Positions 1 through 11,936 of a stretch of DNA of 64,000 nt are shown piece by piece; the first letter of the stretch is position 1; the number at the start of each line of letters is the position of its first letter. The DNA lies in the NCBI GenBank assembly GCA_001600615.1, contig BCKK01000007.1, positions 272,655 through 336,654 of the forward strand, written 5' to 3'. This DNA is from Dioszegia crocea. Its lineage: Eukaryota; Basidiomycota; Tremellomycetes; Tremellales; Bulleribasidiaceae. The position numbers and the translations under genes were made by a program. The notes beneath the pieces are model-generated. The model was not told the DNA's origin, searched no databases, and worked only from the letters and a program-made list of their open reading frames with translations.

Positions 1-3000
1 CCAAATGACATCCGAAGGTGTATTCGACGTTCTTCCCGCACTACAACGCACAACATACTTCACCTCTCTCATTCGCTCCCTATCTTCTCTCCCATCAGAC
101 GAACGATTCTCAGCCCTAAAATCACTTCGTCTCCTCCGACTCGATGGCCCCAGTCTCATCTCGGCACTTGGCGAATTATCATCCCCGCTCGAATCTACCC
201 TAGGCAAAAAACGACAGAAGCACGATGGCGAGCCGGCAGAACAAGGTGATAAGGTTGAAATTGCAATTACGGATTTGACGGTCCTTCTCGAATCGCGTTC
301 GTGGACCGATATGCCCGGACTCGGAGCGGCAGATGTCGCTGCTGCACTCATGGGTGTATTGTCGGCGTTATTGACGAAGCGTCAGGTCGTGAAAGAGGGT
401 GTTGATTATCTGGAGCAGGAGTTGTTAGGTGCAATCTTGGCGATTTTGGAGGAGATTACAGTCAGTTGCATAGCACGCGTTTTCGTATGGTGGCCTAAGC
501 TGACTCTACAGGATCCAGCCGAAGTTTCTAAATCACACATCGGGATCGAATCAATAATCAAGACAATTCGATCGACTTCCAACCCCCGGACATCCCAACG
601 TGCGCTATTGGTCGCTGGCGAGTTGGCCCGCCTTATCCCTGATGCTGTCCTTCATAACGTCATGCCCATTTTCACATTTATGGGCGCGGCAGATTTCCAG
701 CGGGACGATGCGTATAGCTTTAAGGTCGTTGAGAGAACTGTTAAGGGGATTGTACCTGTTCTAGTGGGTAAATTGAGAGAGACTGCAGCTGGGGGTCTGG
801 ACCTATGGAATGGTATGTGCTCCCTTTGCTTGTCTTGAGGGAATACTGATGGTTTAGCAAGTGCAAATTTCCTCAAGATCTTTACGGATATGGCTGCGAC
901 TGGACGATTGCCTAAACATAGGATATTACCGTCAGTTTTGTCATCATCCCTGTCCCTTTGAAAGAGAAAGAATATGAAGCTGATTGCTGTAGATTCTTCG
1001 CTCATCTTGTTGATGCTCTAGGCCGGTCCGACTATCTTTCGCCTGTGTCGATGCTGCTCATTGATCGCACGACGAGCAAAGCCGGCAAGAGCGGAAGTTC
1101 TACTGCTCAAGCTATTGAGCTTGCGTTGGGAGTTGCTACTTCATCTACAGTCCAGGTCAAACTCAACGTGAGCTGCAATTGTCCCGCGATCCTGTTTGTG
1201 ACAAAAAGCTGATCCTGCAGGTGATTCTAGACATCGTCAAGGAATCAAGCCGGATCCTGGCCGATGTCTCCGATGTTGAGTCTACCGCTTTCCTCGCTCA
1301 GTTGTAAGCTGAATGGTGCTCATTAAGCCACACATTAGCTCACTTTACAGCTCAGCGGAGAATGAAGATTCGGACCGACCCATCCGTCGAATGACCTCCC
1401 TTCTCAACTTCACTACCGCCCTGACCACACAGCTCGTTGGTCAGAACACCAACCAGCAAGTCGTACAAGAAATCGTGCGCGAGTTGGTCAAGCTCTTCGG
1501 AACCGTCCAGACTTCATCCATCAAAAACTCGGATGTTCCCCTTTGCTCCCTAAGGTGTTTAGGGGAGAATATGAAATTGCTCAGTGCTGAGAATTTCTTG
1601 AGTGTCGTCAAGGAGTTGGCAGATTCCGACAACCAACAAGTGAGCTTTCCCTGTAGTGACAACGTCTACCAGATCAAGCTTACAATATAGGACATTCAAC
1701 ATGCTTTGGATCTCTTTGCAGAACGCCTCCCGCTCATCAAGTCTGAGGTCCGAGCCCGATCCACTGCTGGGATTGCAGCTATCGTCCGTCGATCCGCCGA
1801 CTTGCTCTCTGCTCCAATCAAGGAGAAGGTTTTGGCAGGTCTGGTTGCTCTTCGAGCTGTAGTAATTTCTGCACTGCCCGCAGAAGACTCAGCATTGGCA
1901 GCGGTGTTGCCGAAGTTGATCGACGCTTTGAAAGGGCAAGACAGCGCGATTCTTAATGAGATTTTGAATCTTTTGGAATTGTCAACGTGAGTTTCTTGAC
2001 CCGCGGAGTTGGGATCTACAACTGACGCTATAGGCGTCATCTCGGTCCCCGAGTTATACCCTCTATTCAACCCACCCTCACTGCTACACTCGCACTCATT
2101 GCTCGACCTTCCGCCTCGCCCTCTACAGGCAAGGGCGCCTTCACGGTGATTTCAGCCATTATTGAGACTGTACCCACCTTCATTGGGGCTAAACAGCTGG
2201 CTGTGGTTCTTCGAGCGGCTATTGATAGTCGAGCCAACAATGAAGAGAGCAGTTCGGCGCTCATTAGTGTTTGCGCCAAGAAGATTCCGACTAAAGTGTT
2301 GTTCCCTGTCGTCATGGAATTATGGAAGACTGTTCAGACTGCCGACGAGAATGTGAGTTTAGTCTGGTTCATTGATGTTACGGAACATAAGCTGATATAA
2401 TCAGGTACTGGAAGGCTTCTTCTATCTCCTCCGCCTTACACTGCGAAATGCCGACCGAGCCGTTTTACCAACTCTCATCAAGACTATCTTTACATTCTTC
2501 CTCGATGTCTTTGATCTCCGACACAAACTACAGTCTAGATCTTTGGATTTGGAGGTATGTCACTATTTGTGTAACAAGTAGGATTGTGCTGATATCCTTA
2601 GGTTGTCGATAGGGTCGAAGAATCTGCGATTGGATCGTTCCTTGAGCTGGTCACCAAGCTTAACGAAGCGACCTTCAAGCCGCTCTTCACGAGATTGTAC
2701 GATTGGGCTGTGATTGATTTGTCGGAGGGCAAGGGTGAGCTACCTTGTACCTGACGCTACGGGACACAAGCTTACTTTACAGCTGCGAATGATCAACGGC
2801 TCGTCGAGCGCAAGACTGTCTTGCTGCATGTCATGATGGGTCTTTTGAACAAGTTCAGGGTAAGCTCAGCGAGCCTGTTTGCGCGCGCAAGCCAAGCTGA
2901 CACATCCAGCACCTCCTTTCGCCCTACATCGGTATACTCCTCCCACACCTCGAAGAGCTTCTCGCTTCCTACTCCAGCGGCAGCATCACCGACCCATCCC

Positions 3001-3455
3001 TATGGACACTCCTCATTCGAGTCCTTGGCAAGTCTTTCGAAGTAGACGAAGGCGCCTATTGGACCGAAGCACTCTACCTCCGCCTGATCCCACTCCTCGT
3101 CTCGCAAATCCCCGTCAACCCCGAAACTACCCTCCTTGCCGAATCAACCCTATCGACAGCCCTGGCAAGTCTGGCCGGATCTACGACATCTGAGCCTATC
3201 CTCAAAGCGCTCAACATTGGTATGTGTAAAATCACGCGAGATGAGAATGTCAGGGTACGCATGGCGGCGTTGAGATGTATGGATGCGGTATGGGAGAGAC
3301 AGGTCGATGAGATGGTGGGGCTCGTGCCGGAGACAGTGTCGGAGTACCTGGCTGAGTTGATTGAGGATGAAAATGCGGATGTTGAGGGGATGGCAAGAGG
3401 TGTTTTGGGACGGATTGAACGGGTTACAGGGAGCTTGAAGGAGTATCTAGAGTAG
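1..3455 (+). CDS. UTP10: U3 snoRNP / SSU processome HEAT-repeat protein UTP10 (HEATR1), C-terminal part
   Basis: The gene enters from the left edge, so only the C-terminal ~1000 residues are present, split by about ten short introns (for example ~461-511, ~813-858 and 1988-2034). The spliced product is a continuous series of alpha-helical HEAT-like repeats. The middle (about 2420-2750) carries the BP28CT-type segment with the pattern [13 protein letters not shown] and the later [10 protein letters not shown]. The end contains the typical late HEAT unit [21 protein letters not shown]10 is a component of the small-subunit processome in the nucleolus and supports pre-18S rRNA processing and Pol I transcription. 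The stop is TAG at 3453-3455. The family assignment rests on the BP28CT pattern and the overall helical-repeat architecture. The upstream start lies outside the window. Confidence 0.85.
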
Positions 3456-4178
3456 GTAGCTGGGTGGGAAATGGGATGTGATCAATGTGCTTTCATGGTT
3501 TAGGGTTCGGAAAGTGCTGAGGCTCATGAGTGATGCAGTATGATGTAGGTCAAGACGATCTGTCAAAGAGGAACCGAAAGACAGCTGACATCGTCAGGCG
3601 GAATGTTCATCACCGGGCATAACGGCACAGCCAAGCTCGTCGCCAGACTGATCCGACTTCTGCCTAGCCTGTCAAGCCCGACTGGATCAACAGCTACGAC
3701 CACCTGGCATAACCAAGACCGCCCTCTGCTCACCTCATGTTTCACCTCCGAAACCACCCCCGGAAGGCACCGGAACAAGTATCGACCGCCCGATCCTTTC
3801 CGCCGCTCCGCACATTGTCCTTTCATTCTTCGAAAGGGATGACCCGGGGAGTAGCACGATTATCATGTTTCAAGCTGGATGTTTATGATGATGTGGGGGC
3901 GAGATGTATGTTACATCGATCGTCAACAACCCATCTCATACCTCACCACATATCCTCACTCGAACCCTCACCACCACAATTTTCCGACACACACCCTCCA
4001 ATACGAATATCAAAACCATCAACATCACAACTGCTCATTACATTGATTACAACAACAAGCCGAACCTCTCAGCTCGCCCTCCAATTACCCATCAATCTCC
4101 GGACCAGCCTGCGTAGCACTCAGCTATACACGATAAACCCAATTTGCGCAAGACTTCCAATCGCAAGATACAGGGGAG
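3456..4178. other. Intergenic region between UTP10 and an orphan gene
   Basis: This 723-bp stretch holds the UTP10 3' flank and the promoter and 5' UTR of the next gene on the same strand. An open frame at 3603-3842 has no convincing coding character (Ser/Thr/Pro/Arg rich, no good start context). From about 3925 to 4080 the plus strand is rich in ACA/ATC/CAC triplets, as is common in fungal 5' leaders. No RNA gene is recognised. Confidence 0.5.
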
Positions 4179-6467
4179 ATGTCGAGCGCGTCCCCAAGCT
4201 CGGACAAGAGTGACGCAAGTACCAGTCCAGAGGCATCATCAGCGGATGAGAGCTCCAAGTGGAAGAATCCAAAGAAGTGGATTGGAAGAGATGGAGAGCG
4301 GAAAGAACGGAAGGCTCGGAAGGCGAGGAACACGCTCAAGAAGGAAAGAACGGACAGATCGGATGTTGATTCGGGTGAGTCATTACTTGTGAAGCGGACC
4401 TGAGGGATAGAAAGGCTGAAGTCAATAGGTATAGGGACCGAGACCGAGGATGAGCAGACTACAGCCAGGCCTACCACAGCTGGAGATGCCACAGATGAGA
4501 AATCTGGTAGGACTTGGCGGAAGGGTTGGCGTAAACCGGATGCTAGCGCTTCAGGTCAGTTTATTCCAGCTTTCTGGTCAGAGGTCCCGTGCTGACGATT
4601 CGGAAGGACAGAATGATACAGCTAGATCTGACGCTTCGGTTCGCTCCCGCACGTCCAGGGGTAAGTCTGGGCGGTCCCGCCAGTAGGAGGAGTACTGATC
4701 TTACAGGTGATGCGTCTGATACTGGATGGAATGATACAGTAAATGGAACAGCAGTAGATCCTCAAGATACTGCGCTTTACACCGAACGTCAGTCGCCCGC
4801 CATTTCAGAGCGCGCCATGGCTCCAAGCTGACCCTAGAAGCTAGCCATCGTGGAGTCTCCCGATCAACAGGCGTCACTACACCCGATTGGTCCGCACCAA
4901 ATACCGAACGACCGACTTATGTTCCAAACTACGTTAATGACTACGGCACAAGGATTGACATTATCGAAGAAGATAACCGGTCGGAGGTTCGGCTAGATAT
5001 CGGAGCTGGGAAACTAACTTTACGGCTGATATTGGTGGGGTAGTAATCAAGTTTCAGAGACATGGTCCTAGTGAGTCCGACCAGCAAAACGTATGGTCGA
5101 AAGCTGATACTGGACAGTGCTTCAACCGGCCGGCACACAAGCTTTGCAAACTGCTCAAACAGCGTATGTTCTTCCTCTCGCCAGCTGGTCCTGGGATATC
5201 TTGACTGACTGATACAGGATACAAAGTGCCCCAGAAGTAACTGCGCCCTCAGCCCCAACTCGAGCTACAAGACCTGTGCGCGCAGCCAGGGACCCCATCC
5301 CTGCTGAACGACCACAACGTCCACCAGAATCGACCGCTGCCGCACCTCCACCCTCTGTGCAAACAGCCACTCCCACTCACCAGACAGCCCCACCACAATC
5401 AACCTCTCCATCCCCATCCAATGCCTCTGATACCGAGCCCGAGACTGATCTCGAATCCGAGCCTGAGCCTGAGCCTCGATCAACACGGACGAAGCAGGAA
5501 CGGTCTGAGCCTGAGAGCCGACCGAAGCGCTCTAGACTGACGAAGAAACGGCCAACGATTTCTCCCTCCGAGTCCGACCTTGACGCTTCCGACTCTGAGT
5601 CCCCAGCGCCTAGACGCAAGAAGAAGAAGTCGAGCAAGTCGCGACGAGGTCAGACGTCCGATACCGAAAGTCAGCGCCCCCGATCTCGGAAAGAAGGTCG
5701 AGGTGATACTTCCAAGTGGGACTGGCTGAACAACTGGAAGGACGATACCGATTTGAGTGAGCGCGATTACAGGGATAAGAAGCTCTTTGTGAGACAACTT
5801 GCGAATCGAGCCGTTGCAGATCGATGTGAGTAGTCATCAGCCTATAATGCGGATTGAACTCGCTGATACTATAGACGACACGACAACTCCAGAAGGCCGT
5901 AAAGCTGCTCAAACCCTAGCTGAATTGGCCACTGATCATAGTATGACGATCCTTCCTGCCGACGTCGACACAACGACCTTCGCCTATGGCGTCAATGCCG
6001 ATCTTGACGAGAATGCGAGTCAACTCGGCTTGAAGATTAAGGACGATACTGTCGATCTCTACGGCGCTTTGCGGAACTACGCCACTGCCCGAGATCCAAA
6101 GAACTTCCGGAACCTGTGGACGACCGCTGAGAAGGATGAGACCCTCGGAGACTTCATCACTCGAACGGCCAAGACGGACGAAGAGAGGAGTAGGATGATC
6201 AATGACCACGCTACGATCTCTCAATCGCTCGATGAACAGACTGGTAGAGGTGAGTATTCTGACTACATTCCGGGGATTTAGGCTGATGCAGTGATAGTCG
6301 GGACACCGCATGATCTGAGTACTGCAGCATTCAGCGTCATGCAGGCTCCAAACTCCGAGTCGGCATGGCAAGAAGCAGCGACTGACATCTTTGACAAAGC
6401 CACCGCTAGGAACACCCGGAACAACACCAATGGGCATAACCCCAACAAGAGAAGGTCTAGGCGATAG
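4179..6467 (+). CDS. Orphan protein, disordered charged N-terminal half, helical C-terminal domain
   Basis: A model of about ten exons begins at ATG 4179 (MSSASPSSDKSD) and ends at TAG 6465-6467 (NKRRSRR). Several exons are only 40-100 nt, with donors such as GTGAGT, GTAAGT and GTCAGT and GCTGAY branch sites; the phases join cleanly at 4372, 4554, 4663, 4787, 5164, 5826 and 6250. The intron starting at 4990 has an unusual GTTCGG donor. The first ~330 residues are Ser/Glu/Arg/Lys rich and probably disordered, with a basic KKKKSSK stretch near 5630. From about 5700 a folded-looking segment begins (SKWDWLNNWKDDTDLSERDYRDKK split over two exons) and continues to the end. I do not recognise the family. 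A nuclear location is only a guess from the basic tracts. Confidence 0.7.
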
Positions 6468-6666
6468 TACAGTCATCTGAAGTCTTGTCACCAGTAGCTT
6501 GTCAGACATGATCATGCATAGAATGAGGAGCCTCCGGAGCTTGAGATTGATGCTACAACAAACGTCAGAGTGAGACATATATACAGTAAAGGGTATGTAC
6601 AACAGGGATCAAAGCCATGGACATGATTGGGGTTTGGCATAGTCTCGCCCGTCCCCTCTTCTCGCC

Positions 6667-8581
6667 TCACCACCCGCCTCCTCCAACATTCAACCTCCGA
6701 TACTCGACCAGCTCACACTTCCTTCCCGTCTTCTTCTGTGCTAACCCCGCTTCATCCTCAGCAACACCGGCGTCTTCAGGTATTCTCAGCCGATACCAAT
6801 CTCCGCCGAATGTGATGGCCACGAGCTGCCGCTCAGTCTTGGTCTGTTTCGGCTTTGCACTAGCTCGTCTATCCCGATCGTGAGATGATAGGCTATCTTG
6901 CCGTGGCGTCATTGTCCGTTTCGGTTCCGGCCTTGCACTATTCGATGTTGCTGTTCGATGTAATGTAGGGATGGAAGGTGTAGGTGTATCACGCCCATAC
7001 GTCGTCGACGTCGGTGTTGCCGCTCGAGTAGTAGCGTCTGACCCAAATGATCTCCGCTCTTCCCTCGTCCCCATCCCTATACCCATCTCAAGAGTTGGCA
7101 CTCCACTGATTGATCCTCTTCTCGGTATGGCGAGGGGAACAGCAGGTTTCGCTTTCTCTACATCCTGCTCCACCTCAACTTCCACCCAGCAAACGACGAA
7201 TCTCTCATTCCACTCCCCCTCTTCTTCGCCCGCTTCGCGCATCTTCATACTCGGCATGCGAGCTGCTTCAGCCGCCGCACTGACGGTCGAGGCGAATGCG
7301 TGGGGGTTCTTGCGGGGCAGGCGATATAGCGCTGAAGAGGGGGACGAGGAGAAGTATTTCGGTAATGGGAGATTTCGGGATAGGAGGTGGGTCAAAGAGG
7401 GAGCTGGAGCGGGACTATGATTGTCAGTTAGAGCTCCATGTTTGCAGACCGTGAACTAACCCCTTGAATCCCTCTTGACGAGGATCATCCTCCGTATGTC
7501 CCCAAATATGGATCGTGCCTTTATCGCTCCACCCCACCACACGGCCTCCCTTGCTCCTCAAATCATCTCTCCTCCTTTCTTCCGTCCCAGGCCCCGCGTT
7601 GCCTTTGGGGGTTACCACCGCATCCTCGAATTGAACGCCCCAAGTCTCGGCCCTATCCACTCCCCGCCGCAATTCCCGCTCTAGCCTGCCTTGGGATGTA
7701 CTCCAAACACGCAAAAGCGTACCCCGCTCCGAGGTCGTGATAATATGACTCCCGCTAGCTGTGCAGGCTAGAGAAGAGAGCTCGTGCTCGTGAGCAAGGA
7801 TGATAGGTGAACGGAATGCCTGGGAGGCTGCTCGCGTGGTCCGGGATGGCTGGGTGGAGCTTGACGGCGAACATGGGGGTAAGTTTATGAGTTGGACATG
7901 GCCAGTCTGTCGACCTGGGATAGCAATTAGGGTAGAGTCGAGAGTCGACGCAAGAGCTATCAGACCTGCAGAAGTTAGGCCGAGCGAGACCGTCATCAGG
8001 CCCAATCACTCACCACGCTCATTGGGCGCAGTCTCCCATTCACCAAGCTTGGTCACGATAAATCCGAACTCATCCTTCGCCTTGCCTTTGCCCTTTCCAG
8101 ACGGATCTGCACTATCCGACATGCCATATTGGAAAGCGATGACTCGTCGAGAGAGTGCTACACATAAAGTCGAGGCGCGACATGTCACCCCTCGTACTTT
8201 CTCGCTGATTGATAAGTACGTTTTCAGTCTGATCTGGTAGGGCTTACCCGAATTCCAACTCGGCAACAGCCACGCCTAGACCATCGTGGTACAGCACAAC
8301 CTTGTTAGGCGGATATAGCGGCGATTTGCCACCACCTTGCAATGCGAGTAACGGCGAATTAGGGAGGGGCAGTGCTCGAGCTAGTGTGCCAGGTAGAGCT
8401 ATCATCAGCTCGGCGCCAATAGCATCGTACCTCTTCTCCGTACCAGTCCCAAAGGACAAGTCTTCCAGACTTCATAGCCCGTCTCCAGAGCTACAGCGAA
8501 TAATCGCCCATCAAGGGAGAAGTCTATCGACAAGATGGGTGGCGGTCGGAGTGTCGAGACTTGATATCGCCCAAGCTGCAT
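6667..8581 (-). CDS. HSV2: PROPPIN (WIPI3/4-HSV2-like phosphoinositide-binding beta-propeller)
   Basis: Proteins of this family are seven-bladed propellers that bind PI3P and PI(3,5)P2 on endosomal and autophagic membranes and act in autophagy. The spliced product starts at ATG 8581 (MQLGRYQVST). It shows the blade-3 hallmark ALQGGGKSP followed by PPNKVVLYHD, typical of the WIPI3/4-HSV2 branch rather than ATG18. It then has the blade-5 segment HEHELSSLACTASGSHI and the lipid-binding motif, here LRRG (usually F/LRRG) at about 7685. The C-terminal blades carry a Ser/Thr/Arg-rich insertion of about 150 residues (roughly 6850-7130) before the final strand, which ends at the stop 6667. A GTG lies in frame upstream at 8593, but it overlaps a donor-like sequence and the ATG is preferred. 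The gene converges on the preceding gene and diverges from RPB6. The assignment to HSV2 rather than ATG18 is moderately secure. Confidence 0.8.
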
Positions 8582-8932
8582 ATTGATGCTCACACCTTAT
8601 CGGTCCGGGCCATCTGAGCACTCCTGGGGCCTTGTATAGTGAGATCCAGTAGATGTATATAGATGTATATCAAGGGTATGTCTAACATGTTGTTGTGGGC
8701 ATCTGCATGGGAGCTTGGCTGGTGCGAAGTCACGTGCTTTCCGCCGCCACCGCGCAAAAATACCGCGACCGGACAACATCAAAGAGTCTCCATCATACAT
8801 CACCCTTCTGCAGTCAGACTCAGCCAATATCGCTCCATCCACCCCTCACAGCAAGAGAAATACGTACCGCACCATCATCAGCAATTTTTCAGACCGCAAA
8901 ACCAACGCTATTAGCCGAATTATACGCTCAGA

Positions 8933-9606
8933 ATGTCCGACGATGAGCAAATGATGGGTGGAGATGATGGAGACTACGATGGATATGACCCAGATGAGAT
9001 AAAGTGAGGTCTGTGCTGGCTTCAATACGAGCTTTGACTGATCTGGCAGCTACGAGGCAGACGCAAATGTCAATGAAGAAGGAGCAGATGGGGCGGAAGG
9101 TGAGGTGGACGAGAGCATGATTGTTGTGAGTAACTACATCTTTTCAACACCTACTTATCGTGCTCATATAACCAGCAGAGCAATGCTCCGGCTGAAGGAG
9201 AGAAGCAGCGTATAGGGAAAGCAGCAGTGGCAAATGAGGTCAGGGTGACTACGCCATATATGACGAAATACGAGAGGGCGAGGGTGTTGGGGACCAGGGC
9301 GTTGCAGATCAGGTAAGTCCTGTTGCCTTCCGGTTCGGCGATAGTCATGGAGATGCTGTGGCTGTTGCTGATAAATCCAGTATGAATGCGCCTGTGTTGG
9401 TCCCGGTGGAAGGCGAGACGGATCCGCTAGAAATTGCGCTGAAGGAATTGGCGGCGAAGAAGATACCACTGGTTATTCGGAGGTATCTGCCTGGTGAGTT
9501 TGGCGCTGTTTCTGTAATGCAGCTTCAATGATCATGCAGTGTAGCTGACAATGTAGATAACTCGTTCGAGGATTGGAAAGTGGAAGAGCTCATTCTGCAA
9601 GAGTAG
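8933..9606 (+). CDS. RPB6: RNA polymerase I/II/III common subunit RPB6 (ABC23)
   Basis: This is the shared subunit of all three nuclear RNA polymerases, which stabilises the clamp and assembly of the core. The short acidic N-terminus ([14 protein letters not shown]) is followed by the conserved core: [20 protein letters not shown], then [17 protein letters not shown], then [13 protein letters not shown] and the terminal [10 protein letters not shown]. The total of about 150 residues fits the family. Five exons with short introns are inferred (for example ~9006-9050 and ~9126-9177). The start ATG 8933 is the only one compatible with the acidic leader. A CACGTG E-box lies about 200 bp upstream at 8731-8736, in the promoter shared with the PROPPIN gene. 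Confidence 0.95.
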
Positions 9607-9984
9607 CGGAAATGTAGCCTGGGTGCTTTGTATGGAATACGATAACATCTGATGAGCCTCCTCACTTGTCAAACAAATCCGTGACAGCCTAGGTATAATA
9701 TTGTTACCTCTAAGTGGACCGGGAATGTCGGATGAATTTACAACTGATTATACGGGCTTTACGGAAAATCGGGTCGGCCGCTATGCGCACTCATACTTCA
9801 CTGTGCCATTCCACATAATTCCATTCTAAAGTAAGTCCCTCCATCGACAGCGTATCTGTCACTGTGACTGACACTGCTAGTGCACGCTGGCGGCAACTTA
9901 AAGAATCACGGTCGGCTGATATTTGCTCTAATGATACGCGCATGTCTATACATAATCTAAACCTCCACGATGCCTAACCGAAGC
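9607..9984. other. Convergent intergenic region
   Basis: Between the RPB6 stop and the stop of the minus-strand orphan lie 378 bp of A/T-richer sequence consistent with two 3' UTRs. No gene or structured RNA is recognised. Confidence 0.5.
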
Positions 9985-11034
9985 CTAACAATCTAGGGAA
10001 GGAGTTGGGAGCACACAGGTGAATCGCGCAAAGACATTGGCGGGGGATAGCCCCGAACGTGTTCGATCGAGGAGGCTCTGGGTACCGTCTTTTGCCGTTA
10101 GGCGAATGCGAGTGTTTGTTGAGAATCGCAGAGCCTTGCTACGGCTTGTGGCAGGACTGGTGAAGGCGAGACTCTGGGATTGTGGTGGGCCACCGGAGTA
10201 TCCTACGAGAAAGATTTTGGGATCAACGTTCTCGTGAGAGGGATCTTCAGCCGTCTGGGAGTCAGAACCGTACTCACTGGCGAAGACATCCAGAGACAAC
10301 CTCTGTCTACGTCGTGGGATCATGCCGGGGGGCAAGATTGTGCCCTCGGGCTCGCACAAGAGGTCGATCCCAACTTCTCCAGGCAATAAAACCTCTCCGC
10401 CATTGCAAACGAGTTGCAGCGCCAAATCAAGAGAGGCGGGGGCTTGAGCAAGGTGGTCACCGAGATGTTCATAGGCCGAAAGTCTGTCGGCGGGAGAGGT
10501 GGGTGCGATCTGCAAGCCCACGTCCTCGAGCTCGCCCTTGTACAGCATCCAGCCGTGTGGCGTTTGCGAAAGGGTAAACCCCTTGCAGCTCCAACGCAGC
10601 GTGGTGTTGATTGCGTCTTCCGAAAAGCGCAAATACCCGTTCCCGCCATCCTCAACCTTGACCGAATTCTCCGTATTCGCTGTGGACATACTGAGATCTT
10701 CGAGCTGCCTGGTGGAGAGGTGTACGCCGGCGAATGAAGTCATTGCTCCTTCGCCACCGGTGGCAATCGATGTGAAAGGGGGAGGAGGGACGCCGTGTAG
10801 ATCCATGTACTCCTTCAGTTGCTCGTATACGTAGATCCTGGGTCGGCTGAAATCAACAGTCCGATCATCTGCTTCGGGCACACTGTCCGAGCCCCACTGG
10901 AGACCCGCCTGGTGTTTTGACCATATGTGTGAGCCTTGAGTATCCGTAGGTGTGTAAATTCTACCCCAGCCAAGGATGCGTTGTCCATCAGCGCTGTAGA
11001 CCGGATAATTCCGCGGGATAAAGGTGGTCGGCAT
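9985..11034 (-). CDS. Intronless orphan protein, 349 residues
   Basis: A single uninterrupted frame runs from ATG 11034 (MPTTFIPRNYPVYSADG) to the stop at 9985. The N-terminal ~60 residues look folded (GQRILGWGRIYTPT). The middle has mixed beta-like segments (for example LRWSCKGFTLSQTPHGWML), and the C-terminal third is Ser/Arg rich and probably disordered. There is no signal peptide, membrane segment or recognisable catalytic motif. The lack of introns is unusual next to its intron-rich neighbours. Both overlapping plus-strand frames look like shadows. The function is unknown. Confidence 0.7.
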   Translation of the reverse strand: MPTTFIPRNYPVYSADGQRILGWGRIYTPTDTQGSHIWSKHQAGLQWGSDSVPEADDRTVDFSRPRIYVYEQLKEYMDLHGVPPPPFTSIATGGEGAMTSFAGVHLSTRQLEDLSMSTANTENSVKVEDGGNGYLRFSEDAINTTLRWSCKGFTLSQTPHGWMLYKGELEDVGLQIAPTSPADRLSAYEHLGDHLAQAPASLDLALQLVCNGGEVLLPGEVGIDLLCEPEGTILPPGMIPRRRQRLSLDVFASEYGSDSQTAEDPSHENVDPKIFLVGYSGGPPQSQSLAFTSPATSRSKALRFSTNTRIRLTAKDGTQSLLDRTRSGLSPANVFARFTCVLPTPSLDC

Positions 11035-11936
11035 CTGTGATGGTATGATGGACTGAGAGGTCGATCGGAAGTATGAGATGGAGCGAGTGAGTTAGGGAAA
11101 AGCTGAGTGTAGACTGGGGCCAGGCAGGAAGGTGAGGAACAGGAGTGGGTAAGAGGTTCAATTGTGGTTGATCGAGTGATAGGAGAATTGGGGAGTGGAT
11201 TTCGGGTATGAGGGGTAAGTGGAGCGCGTCTTGTCTGCAGTAGGGCGGGATCGAGGGGTGAGAGGCGATGTCAGGACTGTGATGGGGTATCGTCTTTCTT
11301 GTACCTGCAGGGTCCCAGCCCCAATGCGGACTGGACTCAGTTGCTCAAACATACAGTCAAAGGATCTCTCTCCGACCAGGGCAGAGCGTCAATGGACGAC
11401 CATGTCGTGCTATTGCGAGCTAAGCTGCTGGAAGTAGCGCCGGGATCAGAGTCGTCAGAAGTTGGTGGTCAGTCACTGGGGTGTTCTAAAGCCCCTCGAG
11501 CTCTCGCGCTTCAAAGGGCGATGTAGGACTCCAGGAGGCTCATACGCTGATGGCTGGAGACATCGAGATAGTAATCGACAGACTGTACGCAAACAGGTCA
11601 GCAAGATAAGCGCTTAGTGAGTACTGTCCTACAGCACGACCTGGATCGGAGTCAGCGTTCAGTCGCTGGCGGATTCCATGGTGGCCGCATTCTCATCATG
11701 AGACTCATGAGTCGGAATTGCTTCGGAAAAACCTAGACACAAGCGCCATTACTTCCACCTGCAACCTGAGTGTATCAGTAGGACGGTAAGATCATAGGAG
11801 CGGCAATCTGTCTCATCTTCAGGCGCATACGGAGACCAGGCAGAGTGTGGGAGACAATGTACAATGTGAAGAGGAATGCAAGTCCGACTAGTCGAACTCG
11901 AGGGATTTTTGGGATTTTTTCATCACCATTAACCGC
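11035..11936. other. Divergent intergenic region, ~900 bp
   Basis: This region lies between the orphan start (11034, minus) and the ARH1 start (11937, plus). It contains an open plus frame at 11299-11526 that reads fairly protein-like (DWTQLLKHTVKGSLSD) but has no upstream ATG or splice partner I can defend. The 30 bp before ARH1 are T-rich (GGGATTTTTGGGATTTTTTC), as for a fungal core promoter. No tRNA or snoRNA is recognised. Confidence 0.45.

Noticed and set aside
3603..3842. Plus-strand 79-residue frame after UTP10
   Set aside because: Low-information Ser/Thr/Arg composition and no splice continuation.
11299..11526. Plus-strand 75-residue frame in the ARH1 upstream region
   Set aside because: It reads partly protein-like, but no upstream ATG in frame or splice partner could be defended.
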